IMG/VR virus record: IMGVR_UViG_3300037584_000610
Span: 1 to 24,250 of that record
Source: a virus
Direction: 5' to 3' (one strand)
Length of the DNA: 24,250 bases
Below the pieces are notes generated by a model. It was not told the origin of the DNA, searched no databases, and saw only the letters and a program-made list of their open reading frames with translations. The position numbers were made by a program, and so were the translations under genes. The stretch's first letter is position 1; each line of letters begins with the position of its first letter. Positions 1 through 6,680 of the stretch are shown here, piece by piece.

Positions 1-2
1 AT

Positions 3-218
3 ATAACCAAGTCCAATGGGGACGAGATTTTTGTTGTACCTGATCGCAACACCAAAGCTATTATTGAAGAACAACACCAGGACAAGCCGATATTGGTTTA
101 CACCATGCAAGAGTTATGTCATTTAATTAGTGGTGATGAGATGCAGTATGAACTGAAAAAAAAATTTCAAGCAACGGTGGAACAACCAAAATTAGATGAC
201 GAGGAAATACCGTTTTGA
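3..218 (+). CDS. Truncated protein with SSB-like acidic C-terminal tail (5' end missing)
   Basis: This reading frame is open from the left edge and ends at TGA 216-218, giving the last 71 residues of a protein whose start is outside the window. It is too short for the body to be assigned. The visible part is charged and mixed and ends in LDDEEIPF. That resembles the C-terminal tip of bacterial single-stranded DNA-binding proteins, DDDIPF in E. coli, which docks replication and repair partners. It sits at the head of the replication genes, and its stop overlaps the TTG start of the next gene. A role in replication or ssDNA handling is inferred from the tail and the neighbours; I do not recognise an OB fold in the visible segment. 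Confidence 0.6.
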   Translation: MTKSNGDEIFVVPDRNTKAIIEEQHQDKPILVYTMQELCHLISGDEMQYELKKKFQATVEQPKLDDEEIPF

Positions 219-517
219 AACAAAAGATTAATGATGAATTGAATTTAGAGATAGATTTATTTACCTGCAAGGAAGATGAATTTATTTATCTCTATCTATG
301 TTTGGGGTACGAAGTGAAAAAAGAATTACAAAATGCTTTTTACATGGGGTACACCAAGCGTGATATTGAAAACAAACGCCCATTTATGACACACAAGGAA
401 GAAAAATTGGGGTACATCACCCTTGAAATTCACCCTTTAGATGTGTATGAGAATAGGGATTACATTAAAACTATTTTGCAACAGAACAGGAGTGCTAATG
501 AAACTGCAAAAAGATGA
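215..517 (+). CDS. Hypothetical protein, 100 aa, TTG start
   Basis: I do not recognise this family. The 100-residue product is acidic near the N-terminus and rich in Tyr, Lys and Glu, with no signal peptide or membrane segment. The proposed start is TTG 215-217, which overlaps the previous stop (TTGA) and lies about 10 bases downstream of GAGG at 201-204. The first internal ATG would remove nearly half the protein, so the TTG start with translational coupling is preferred. The 3' end overlaps the next gene by 20 bases. It is probably a small accessory protein of the replication operon, but that rests on position alone. Confidence 0.6.
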   Translation: MKQKINDELNLEIDLFTCKEDEFIYLYLCLGYEVKKELQNAFYMGYTKRDIENKRPFMTHKEEKLGYITLEIHPLDVYENRDYIKTILQQNRSANETAKR

Positions 518-680
518 CCAGTGCATTGATGATGTACAATTCAATGTCGTCATACCTAAAAACTTGCGAGAGGATTTTCAGAAGGCATGTGATTTTAGAA
601 GAATATCACAACGCCAACAGATCATCTTTTTAATGCAAGACTATGTAGATGACATCAACAAAGAGAGGGAACAATTATGA
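498..680 (+). CDS. Ribbon-helix-helix (Arc/CopG-type) DNA-binding protein, 60 aa
   Basis: The product has the pattern of a small ribbon-helix-helix DNA-binding protein. A short beta strand (VQFNVVIP, about residues 13-20) is followed by a helix (LREDFQKACDFR), a turn (RISQRQQ) and a second helix (IIFLMQDYVDDINKE). Members of this fold dimerise, insert the paired strands into the major groove and usually act as repressors. The start ATG 498 is chosen because AGGAG at 488-492 lies at correct spacing. A longer reading from 441 has no such site and adds residues unlike the family. It overlaps its upstream neighbour by 20 bases and is coupled to the next gene by ATGA at 677-680. Likely role: early-gene or operon regulator; the target is unknown. 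Confidence 0.7.
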   Translation: MKLQKDDQCIDDVQFNVVIPKNLREDFQKACDFRRISQRQQIIFLMQDYVDDINKEREQL

Positions 681-910
681 TTGAGATGTATAAATTATTA
701 TTACAGCAATACCGCACCAAACTAGCAGAACTCAACATGAGTTTACAGCTTAGTGAATTGCGTGATGGCAGTGATATGAGTAGCAACATGCAACAAATAG
801 TGCAAGACATTGTGCTTACAAAATTGTATATTGCTGAGGTGCAACAAATGTTAGATAAATTTGAAGCGAAACAAGAAACTAAAGAGGGGAAAGAAGAAAA
901 TGTTGAATGA
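677..910 (+). CDS. Small helical/coiled-coil protein, 77 aa, unknown function
   Basis: The family is not recognised. The 77 residues are rich in Gln, Leu, Glu and Lys, with heptad-like spacing of Leu and Met that suggests one or two long helices (residues about 3-68), followed by a Lys/Glu-rich tail. There is no membrane segment or signal peptide. The start overlaps the preceding stop as ATGA, and its last 11 bases overlap the next gene, so it belongs to the replication operon. An oligomerising accessory factor is possible, but nothing in the sequence fixes the function. Confidence 0.6.
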   Translation: MIEMYKLLLQQYRTKLAELNMSLQLSELRDGSDMSSNMQQIVQDIVLTKLYIAEVQQMLDKFEAKQETKEGKEENVE

Positions 911-1589
911 TTTTAATATGGAAGGGAGCAGTATGTTCCCAAATATCGTTACCTTTAACGCTAATTCAGGGGTATGGAAGTTACGCCAAGACGGTGAAAC
1001 CAATGAAGTACAGATGCCAAAGCAAGTGGTGATGGACTTAGCAGTATTTACCAAAGGTTGGAATTTGATCTTGAAAGGGCAAGCACCACAAGCAAACATG
1101 GTAAAATACGACAAACCGTTTCCTGCTAAACCTGGTGAGGAATTTAAGAAAACATTTTGTATTCGTATGTATGCCAAAGACATCGGACTATGTGAGTTTG
1201 GTTCTAACAGTGCAATGGTTAGTCAAGCGGTACAAAAATTCTTTAATACTTATTTAGAAGGTAGACCAGATGCGGTTAAAGTACCAGTGGTTGCGATCAA
1301 AGAGAATGGTAAAGCAGGCGAATGGTATGTACCAAACTTTGAGATTGTCAAATATGTTGATAGACCAGAAGGATTGACTGAAATTAATATCACAGAAACC
1401 TCTAACCTAGCTATGCCTGGCAAACCAAACGAGAATCAGTTTGATGATATTGATGTACCACCACACATGGATGACAGGTTAGGCAAAAGAGATGGCAAAA
1501 AGAAAGCAATACCTTACACCAAAGCAGAAGAAGATGCTGAAATGGCAAAACTAGATGCTGCGTTAGGTACAGATGACGATGAGTTCTAG
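900..1589 (+). CDS. Probable phage single-stranded DNA-binding protein, 229 aa
   Basis: The product is a soluble protein of mixed beta character and no catalytic motifs, ending in a strongly acidic tail with a terminal aromatic residue (GTDDDEF). Such tails mark ssDNA-binding proteins of the T7 gp2.5 and bacterial SSB type, where they contact polymerase and helicase. The gene lies directly before a primase-helicase and an exonuclease, and overlaps the helicase start by 17 bases. I choose ATG 900, preceded by the purine-rich stretch AGAGGGGAAAGAAG. A TTG at 861 would add a Lys-rich leader with no clear ribosome binding site, and ATG 918 has none either. The assignment rests on the tail and context, not on a recognised OB-fold signature. 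Confidence 0.6.
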   Translation: MLNDFNMEGSSMFPNIVTFNANSGVWKLRQDGETNEVQMPKQVVMDLAVFTKGWNLILKGQAPQANMVKYDKPFPAKPGEEFKKTFCIRMYAKDIGLCEFGSNSAMVSQAVQKFFNTYLEGRPDAVKVPVVAIKENGKAGEWYVPNFEIVKYVDRPEGLTEINITETSNLAMPGKPNENQFDDIDVPPHMDDRLGKRDGKKKAIPYTKAEEDAEMAKLDAALGTDDDEF

Positions 1590-3405
1590 TGGGAATGATA
1601 TTAATTGGAAGGACTTCATCTTGCCAGTGGCAGAAGATGTATTTGGAGAGATTTCAAGCCAAGTCAACCACATGGTTAGGTTTGGTGCGAAGGGATCTAA
1701 AACTGTAGATCTAAATTCAGGTACATGGTATGACTTTGAAACAGGCTCAGGTGGTGGTTGTATTAGCCTATTGAAAGAATATTATCCTGACGAAAATCCG
1801 TTAGAGATATTAAAGAGTCGGTATGGGTTAGAGCAGAATTCCCCACAGAATACCCCAACTGCTCAACCCATGCTCATTGCCAGATACGACTACACCAATG
1901 AAGATGGCGAGATTGTCTATTCCAAACTTAAATATGAACCAAAAGATTTTAGATGGAAGTCAGATCAAGGGTACAGCATTAAAGGTATCAAGCGTATTCC
2001 GTATGCACTGAGTGAGGTAGTCAACGCAGGTAACAAGTATATCTTTCTATGTGAGGGTGAGAAAGATGCCGATGCCTTACGAGTACGCAACATGATTGGT
2101 ACGACTTTTGGTGGTGCATCTGATATACCTGATGAAGCGTTACATTACTTCAAAGGTAAGCGTGTATTTATTATTGGTGATTATGATACTGCTGGTATGA
2201 AACGAGTGCGTGATACCTATGAGAAACTCAAACCCATTGCCAGTGTGGTCAAGCATTGTTGGTTAGAAGGACAAGGTGAGGACTGCAATGATCTTAGTGA
2301 TTGGTTTGCTGCAGGTAACACTGTTGACAGCTTAAAACAGATTGTCAAAAATTGTCCAGAAAATTTTGAGGAGATGCAACGAGAACCAAATTACAGGTTC
2401 TTGACTTATCAAGACATTCTAACCATGACACCACCAAAGTTTTTGATTGATGGTTTTATTCAAGAGAACAGTCTGGCGATGATCTGGGGACACAGTGGTA
2501 GTTATAAGTCCTTCATTGCACTGGACTTTGCTTTGTGTGTTGCTACAGGTAAAGACTTTTTTGGACACAGTGTCAATCCAGGCACGGTGTTGTATGTGGC
2601 AGCAGAAGGTTCTAGTGGTTTTAAAAACAGAACCACTGCATGGGTAGAACACTATGACAAAAAGATTGATAACTTTTATTTGATACCAATGGGATTAGAC
2701 ATTAATGAAGAAAGAACCATAGATGATTTACTGGCAGATACCAGCATGTACCGACTACAACCAAAGCTCTTAGTGATTGATACACTAGCCAGATGTAGTG
2801 GCGGCAGCGAAGAAAACAGTGCAACCGACATGTCTAAGATTATTAATAACTTAGATAAATACCGTGAAGCCACAGGTGCAACATGCTTGATCGTGCATCA
2901 CAGTGGTAAATCTGGTAGTCAATATCGTGGATCTTCTGCGATCTACGCTGCAATGGACAGTTCTATTCAGATAGCCAAAGATGATTTGTATTGTACCCTG
3001 ACTTCAGATAAGCAAAAAGATTGTGAACCCTTTGAACAAATGACTTTTGATATGAAAAAAATTGAGTTCTTAGGTGGTCAATCATTGGTAGCTACATTAG
3101 ATGAACAACCTAATCGTCAAACCAAATCACAAGAACTGCTACAACTGATTAAAGATTTGCTGGTCAATGGTCAAACCAGCACGCACCCAGATGTTCCCAA
3201 TGGTTATTTGACGATTACTCGTAGCGACTTGAGGGAACAGGCATTGGATATGTTTGAAGGGGTAAGCACGACCAAGAACAAAAACTTTGGTAAGGTGTTA
3301 GAGAAATTGATTGCCGACAACAAGGTATTGTTTGCAGGATCAAGTAAAGGCAAGCAGTATTTATGGTTGCCGAAAGAAGAAGAAAACAATAACAACATTT
3401 TTTAA
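1573..3405 (+). CDS. Toprim/RecA-type primase-helicase, 610 aa
   Basis: This is a replicative primase-helicase-like protein. An N-terminal segment (about residues 10-85) has the pattern VRFGAKGSKTV...GTWYDFETGSGG. A Toprim domain follows (about 155-240), with the acidic motifs EGEKDA at 161-166 and GDYD at 202-205. The C-terminal RecA/RepA-like ATPase (about 295-475) has a Walker A GHSGSYKS at 306-313, a Walker B LLVID at 399-403, a paired His at 442-443 and a conserved YRGSSA at 451-456. This domain resembles AAA_25/RepA-type helicases that unwind DNA ahead of the polymerase. No Cys4 or CHC2 zinc ribbon is visible. The gene overlaps the ssDNA-binding gene; ATG 1573 or 1579 could serve as start. 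The exonuclease gene follows after 9 bases. Confidence 0.88.
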   Translation: MTMSSSGNDINWKDFILPVAEDVFGEISSQVNHMVRFGAKGSKTVDLNSGTWYDFETGSGGGCISLLKEYYPDENPLEILKSRYGLEQNSPQNTPTAQPMLIARYDYTNEDGEIVYSKLKYEPKDFRWKSDQGYSIKGIKRIPYALSEVVNAGNKYIFLCEGEKDADALRVRNMIGTTFGGASDIPDEALHYFKGKRVFIIGDYDTAGMKRVRDTYEKLKPIASVVKHCWLEGQGEDCNDLSDWFAAGNTVDSLKQIVKNCPENFEEMQREPNYRFLTYQDILTMTPPKFLIDGFIQENSLAMIWGHSGSYKSFIALDFALCVATGKDFFGHSVNPGTVLYVAAEGSSGFKNRTTAWVEHYDKKIDNFYLIPMGLDINEERTIDDLLADTSMYRLQPKLLVIDTLARCSGGSEENSATDMSKIINNLDKYREATGATCLIVHHSGKSGSQYRGSSAIYAAMDSSIQIAKDDLYCTLTSDKQKDCEPFEQMTFDMKKIEFLGGQSLVATLDEQPNRQTKSQELLQLIKDLLVNGQTSTHPDVPNGYLTITRSDLREQALDMFEGVSTTKNKNFGKVLEKLIADNKVLFAGSSKGKQYLWLPKEEENNNNIF

Positions 3406-3414
3406 GGAGAGGAT

Positions 3415-4428
3415 ATGAGTAAATTAGACAAAGGATTTGGTAAGCTATCACCTGACGATATGCTGAGTGCCAGTCAAGTACCTTATTTATTTGCTACGCC
3501 ACACACTGTACTACAACAGATAAGGGATGTACGAGCAGGAACTTATCAACGACCAGAATATAGCGATAAGATGGAAGAACGAATGAACATGGGTAACATA
3601 TTAGAAGGTACCATCAATGAGCTAACCAAAGAATTATTAGAGATAAGCATTAGTTATCCTGTGACTGAGGTCATGAGTAAAGAACTAGGAATTGATTCAA
3701 ACAATAAACCGTATGATATCTATGCTAGTTTAGATGCGATTGCTCACATACAAAAAGCAACTTTTATTACTCCAGTTGAAGGTAAGATTTACACGCCACA
3801 AGATGATTTAATGAAAAATGTGGTAGGTAAGATGGTAATAGAATACAAAAATATGCAAGGCAGACCTTACAGCTCAGTAGATGAATTAAGACTACCACCG
3901 TATGGTCGTGGCTATCTACAAGCAGAATGTCAAGCGTGGATTGCGGATGCAGATTACTTATGTGTGTCTATTCTCTTTAACGGTAACGATCACCGTTGTT
4001 ATGTGATGCCTGCTAGCGATTACATTCAACAAGAGATTGTGGCTAAAGCACATACCCTTTATGAGCATTTAGATAACGGTACACTGTATGATCCTGTTGA
4101 CATTGAAACGATGGCAGCGAAATACAACCGTGTGAATTACAGTGAGCCTGTACAGTTAGATGGTGAATTAGTTGGTGATATAGATAATTTAAACAGATTA
4201 AAAGAACAGGTTAAAACTACTGAGGAAGAAATAGATAGAATACAAATGAAACTAATTGAAGCATTAGCTGAAAATGAAATTGGACAAGTCAACACCAAGC
4301 AAGGCTTGATACAGCTAGAACGCAAGGTGCGTAACTACAAGGCACAACCTGAGAAGTTTGTACCAGCAAAGGAAGCTAGAACCATACGAGCTAAAACCGT
4401 TACGATTAAAAATATTTTGGAGTATTAA
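3415..4428 (+). CDS. YqaJ-like PD-(D/E)XK exonuclease (recombination nuclease), 337 aa
   Basis: The product has the ordered motifs of the lambda-exonuclease/YqaJ nuclease family. An LSASQ N-terminal motif (residues 17-21) is followed by GNILEG with Glu64, an Asp in ASLDAI (107), the catalytic VIEYKN with Glu143 and Lys145, and the GYLQAECQAWI helix with Gln169. These enzymes resect duplex DNA to leave ssDNA for annealing or packaging. The C-terminal third (about 245-290) looks coiled-coil, with many Glu and Lys. A strong ribosome binding site (AAGGAGAGG) precedes ATG 3415. It is the last gene of the + strand operon, and its 3' end overlaps the convergent 4406-5062 gene by 23 bases. With the upstream ssDNA-binding candidate it could form a recombination pair. 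Confidence 0.85.
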   Translation: MSKLDKGFGKLSPDDMLSASQVPYLFATPHTVLQQIRDVRAGTYQRPEYSDKMEERMNMGNILEGTINELTKELLEISISYPVTEVMSKELGIDSNNKPYDIYASLDAIAHIQKATFITPVEGKIYTPQDDLMKNVVGKMVIEYKNMQGRPYSSVDELRLPPYGRGYLQAECQAWIADADYLCVSILFNGNDHRCYVMPASDYIQQEIVAKAHTLYEHLDNGTLYDPVDIETMAAKYNRVNYSEPVQLDGELVGDIDNLNRLKEQVKTTEEEIDRIQMKLIEALAENEIGQVNTKQGLIQLERKVRNYKAQPEKFVPAKEARTIRAKTVTIKNILEY

Positions 4429-5062
4429 ATGAATAAATAAATTTGTGTTGTTCTTTCATGATTTGTGCTAACATCTTTTCGCTTTTATTGTAGACGATGG
4501 CAGCAGTGATGAGTTTTTTTATTCTATTATCTTTATCTATAAACCACTCATTGGATTGTTGTCTATATTTACGATACAGTTGGTGACACGCATTTTCATT
4601 GAACACATTAGATTCTAATCTAATGCCAATCAACCTTACGCCTTGGGTTGACACGGTAAGTTCTTTGATGCGTGCCATCCAATCAGTAGATCTACCGATC
4701 TTAATGTGTCCTGATTTGTTTTCTAAAAAATATATATACGATGGATGACGATGTATTTCAAAAACATCATCATACTGCCTGTCTTTGTCAACTACTTCTA
4801 TTTGTATTTCCAATGCTTTCTTCCTTGCCTGCTTAATGGTCATGCTAGGGTAGTACCCAAACACTTTTGATTTATGTACTCTTTCTTTTGCGTAGTCATA
4901 TGCCCAAGAATGTGTGCCTTTTTTAGAGAAACAACAGAGCAAACAGTTAACTTTAGTATCACGAATGTAGATAGATTTCTTACCTAGAGTATCTGGGTTC
5001 CAATTTTGCAGGTAATCATCGGTAATCGTTACCAGTCGCTTTGACTTGCTATCTCGTGGCAT
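4406..5062 (-). CDS. Integrase arm-DNA-binding domain fused to T5orf172/GIY-YIG-like domain, 218 aa
   Basis: Two modules are visible. Residues about 31-95 (IRDTKVNCLLCCFSKKG, SWAYDY, VFGYYPSMTIKQARKKA) match the pattern of the N-terminal arm-binding domain (DUF4102-like) of tyrosine integrases. Residues about 108-178 (YIYFLENKSGHIKIGRS, Arg131, Glu156, His160, NEWF at 171-174) match the T5orf172/MUG113 domain, a GIY-YIG-related nuclease fold. The tyrosine recombinase catalytic domain is absent, and the protein ends with a short helical tail. AGGAG lies 8 bases upstream of ATG 5062. It is the last gene of the late strand and converges on the exonuclease gene. A DNA-binding nuclease or homing-type enzyme, or a regulator derived from an integrase, is inferred; activity is unproven. 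Confidence 0.75.
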   Translation of the reverse strand: MPRDSKSKRLVTITDDYLQNWNPDTLGKKSIYIRDTKVNCLLCCFSKKGTHSWAYDYAKERVHKSKVFGYYPSMTIKQARKKALEIQIEVVDKDRQYDDVFEIHRHPSYIYFLENKSGHIKIGRSTDWMARIKELTVSTQGVRLIGIRLESNVFNENACHQLYRKYRQQSNEWFIDKDNRIKKLITAAIVYNKSEKMLAQIMKEQHKFIYSFNTPKYF

Positions 5063-5138
5063 TTAACAATTCTCCTTTGTCATACCATTCCCACCTACCT
5101 TAACGCCTGCATATGAGCCTGTTATAAGCTATTTTTTT

Positions 5139-5291
5139 TTATTTACCTACCTTTTTCTGGGCAATTTTGTGTGCTTCCTTAAATGTTTTACCACTCATCA
5201 TTTCTGCTACCATTAAATTCATATGTTTGGTTGAATGATGTTTTTTATGTTTCTTTAATGTGTCTTTTTGTCTTTTGGTTAGTTCTTTCAT
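5139..5291 (-). CDS. Small Lys/His-rich protein, 50 aa
   Basis: This 50-residue frame was found by direct translation. It begins MKELTKRQKDTLKKHKKHHS and ends AHKIAQKKVGK. The product is very basic, rich in Lys and His, probably two helices, with a central hydrophobic patch (HMNLMVAEMM). Its start overlaps the stop of the DUF6321 gene by one base (TAATG), the coupling used elsewhere in this operon. I recall similar short KELTKRQK proteins from marine phage contigs, where the function is unknown. A nucleic-acid-binding role is plausible from the charge. The recurrent junction architecture makes chance unlikely. Confidence 0.65.
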   Translation of the reverse strand: MKELTKRQKDTLKKHKKHHSTKHMNLMVAEMMSGKTFKEAHKIAQKKVGK

Positions 5292-5560
5292 TAGCTTTTC
5301 TTGTGTCGGTTAGCAAAATTACGAGCAGCTTCTACACTACCAAACCCCCAGGCTTTGAGTGCCAGAGCTTTGCGTGTGGGTGAACCATCAGGGTTTTTCA
5401 TCGGACCTTTCATACCAGCAAAGCGTGCTGCAAAAGATACTCGTCTTGGATTCGTACCTTTCTTAACTGGAGCTTTTAAGTTTGAACCTTCAGTTCGTTT
5501 AAAATGTCTACGACCTGCTGCTGTTAAACCACCCTTTGGATTCTTATGCTCTTTTCTCAT
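5291..5560 (-). CDS. DUF6321-like basic protein, 89 aa
   Basis: The product has the ordered signature KNPKGGLTAAGRRHF, NPRRVSFAARFAGM, KGPM, TRKALALKAWGFGS and VEAARNFA, which I associate with DUF6321, a family of small basic phage proteins of unknown function. There are no membrane segments. Starting at ATG 5560, it overlaps the stop of the HNH gene (ATGA), with AAGGA upstream, and its own stop overlaps the next start. The Arg/Lys-rich composition and the HNH neighbour suggest DNA contact or a packaging-related role, but this is inference. Confidence 0.75.
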   Translation of the reverse strand: MRKEHKNPKGGLTAAGRRHFKRTEGSNLKAPVKKGTNPRRVSFAARFAGMKGPMKNPDGSPTRKALALKAWGFGSVEAARNFANRHKKS

Positions 5561-5820
5561 TTCATTTTCCTTGCCATCATTCTAGCATAAGCTCGTTTAC
5601 TTGGATCACCTTTACGCTTACGAGGTTCAGCACGGTTCTTAGTTTTACTTTGATGTGTTAAGTTACTTGGACTGTTGTTCATTGGATTGTTATCTTTGTG
5701 AGCCACATCTTTGCCTGGAACACTGCCCATTATACGGTTAGCTTTGTTACGAGCAGTACGCCTTTTAACCTGTTTAGGTTTACTGTGATATAAAGCATAT
5801 TCTCTTTTGTAATCTCTCAT
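5557..5820 (-). CDS. Minimal HNH endonuclease-like protein, 87 aa
   Basis: The product carries the core of a small HNH-type fold: DVAHKDNNPMNNSPSNLTHQ (about residues 38-57), matching the usual vDHxdgnxxNNxxxNL pattern, then KTKNRA. Both flanks are Arg/Lys-rich, as in phage HNH proteins that nick or bind DNA. The domain is minimal, and the metal-binding residues outside this core cannot be placed with certainty. Almost no ribosome binding site precedes ATG 5820. Translation is probably coupled to the upstream 37-residue gene, whose stop overlaps this start. In many phages such genes lie near terminases and may help cut packaged DNA; no terminase is seen in this window. Confidence 0.7.
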   Translation of the reverse strand: MRDYKREYALYHSKPKQVKRRTARNKANRIMGSVPGKDVAHKDNNPMNNSPSNLTHQSKTKNRAEPRKRKGDPSKRAYARMMARKMK

Positions 5821-5930
5821 ATTAATATAATAATTATTAATGCTAATAATACAAGGTTAATAATACGGCAATGTTGATTGTGTTTCTTTATTGCCCATTT
5901 AACTTTTTCTCTAATTATTTGATATAACAT
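5817..5930 (-). CDS. 37-aa C-terminal single-TM protein
   Basis: This short frame begins MLYQIIREKVKWAIKKHNQH and ends in an uninterrupted hydrophobic stretch (residues 23-37, mostly Ile and Leu), giving a basic N-terminus and a C-terminal membrane anchor. It fills what would otherwise be a 111-base gap between the endolysin and HNH genes. GGAGGG, formed by the last codons of the endolysin gene, lies about 6 bases upstream of ATG 5930. The stop overlaps the HNH start by four bases. Position beside the endolysin suggests a lysis accessory role (antiholin- or spanin-like), but no family is recognised. It is too short for many gene callers. Confidence 0.6.
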   Translation of the reverse strand: MLYQIIREKVKWAIKKHNQHCRIINLVLLALIIIILI

Positions 5931-5931
5931 G

Positions 5932-6303
5932 CTAACCCTCCGTTAGTTCAAAATGCGGACCATCTTTGAGTTTGGTCCAAGTACCACCCCATACATAACA
6001 TATGTTAGTTAAGGTAGCTGCTCTTGCAAACGCAAGATTGATTTCTTCATAATGTTTGAAATCCCAACTGACCCCACCATCTACCCAGGCATACACATCT
6101 ACGGCTAATCCTTTGAGATGTTTTGAGTTCAGTGTTAATGATTTACCTTCATCAAACAACAACTGCTGTCTTTCTTTGGTTCGTATACCTTCACTGATAC
6201 CAAAGTCTACGGTAGATAAACCAATCGCAGCTTTTACCAACTCTTGCATGTGTGGATGCACCCCTTCAAGTTTCTTCAATGATTTTTTAGATAGTTTGTA
6301 CAT
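5932..6303 (-). CDS. Endolysin, M15-family L-alanyl-D-glutamate (VanY-like) peptidase, 123 aa
   Basis: The product is a single-domain peptidoglycan peptidase of the M15 (VanY/T5 endolysin-like) type. The zinc motif SKHLKGLAVDVYAW (residues 60-73) gives ligands His62 and Asp69, and DGPHFEL near the C-terminus supplies His117. GISEGIRTKERQQLLF (35-50) is the usual preceding helix. It cleaves peptide stems of the cell wall. There is no signal peptide, so it should need a holin for release. That fits the holin-like gene whose stop overlaps this start by one base (TAATG). The length is normal for this compact family. Confidence 0.9.
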   Translation of the reverse strand: MYKLSKKSLKKLEGVHPHMQELVKAAIGLSTVDFGISEGIRTKERQQLLFDEGKSLTLNSKHLKGLAVDVYAWVDGGVSWDFKHYEEINLAFARAATLTNICYVWGGTWTKLKDGPHFELTEG

Positions 6304-6680
6304 TACTTGGTAAATTTCCCAATACTTTTTAAGCCAAAGCTGGCTCCAATACTAGCCATAATTGACCATTGTAGCCATTCAGGGAATGTAGCTAAAAATT
6401 CAATACCTCTAGCAATGGCAGGTTGCAATGGCTCAATGAAGCTAGCCACAATTATTAAAATAAAACAAATTGTCCAGGCTTCATCTTTCCATGAATCGTC
6501 AGAAGCCTTTGCCATAGCGGTTTCCCACTCAACCTTACCTTCCGCTACCTTTTTCTGTACAGCAGTTTTTGCGTCAATCTCAGCAATTTTAAGATCTGAT
6601 TTAGCTTTAGCTTTCTTTGCACTATGTTCAAAATAACCACCCACAGCTTTTGATAATCCATTAACAATAAGTCCAATCAT
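6303..6680 (-). CDS. Holin-like membrane protein, 125 aa
   Basis: The product has a short hydrophobic N-terminus (residues 1-14), a charged helical segment rich in Lys, Ala and Glu (20-60), then two clear hydrophobic segments (about 68-84 and 104-120) around a FPEW turn. The DDSWKDEAW motif just before the first long segment and the overall layout resemble the three-TM holins of gene-transfer agents and marine phages. It lies directly upstream of the M15 endolysin and overlaps it by one base, and is coupled to the preceding TM protein by ATGA. Holin function is inferred from topology and context. Confidence 0.65.
   Translation of the reverse strand: MIGLIVNGLSKAVGGYFEHSAKKAKAKSDLKIAEIDAKTAVQKKVAEGKVEWETAMAKASDDSWKDEAWTICFILIIVASFIEPLQPAIARGIEFLATFPEWLQWSIMASIGASFGLKSIGKFTK

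Noticed and set aside
441-497. Upstream extension of the ribbon-helix-helix gene
   Set aside because: AGGAG at 488-492 supports ATG 498, and the extra residues do not fit the family.
861-899. TTG start giving a longer ssDNA-binding candidate
   Set aside because: It adds a Lys-rich leader overlapping the preceding gene by 50 bases, without a clear ribosome binding site; ATG 900 is simpler.
5115-5140. Run of nine T after a possible stem, read as a + strand terminator
   Set aside because: Only three stem pairs can be formed, so a terminator cannot be supported.
5093-5153. Direct repeat ACCTACCTT at 5093-5101 and 5145-5153 as possible att or arm sites for the 4406-5062 protein
   Set aside because: Nine bases seen twice only, one copy inside codons of the 50-residue gene; too short to separate from chance.
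5301-5585. + strand frame of 94 codons opposite DUF6321
   Set aside because: The - strand frame has a recognisable family signature and coupled junctions; the + frame has neither.
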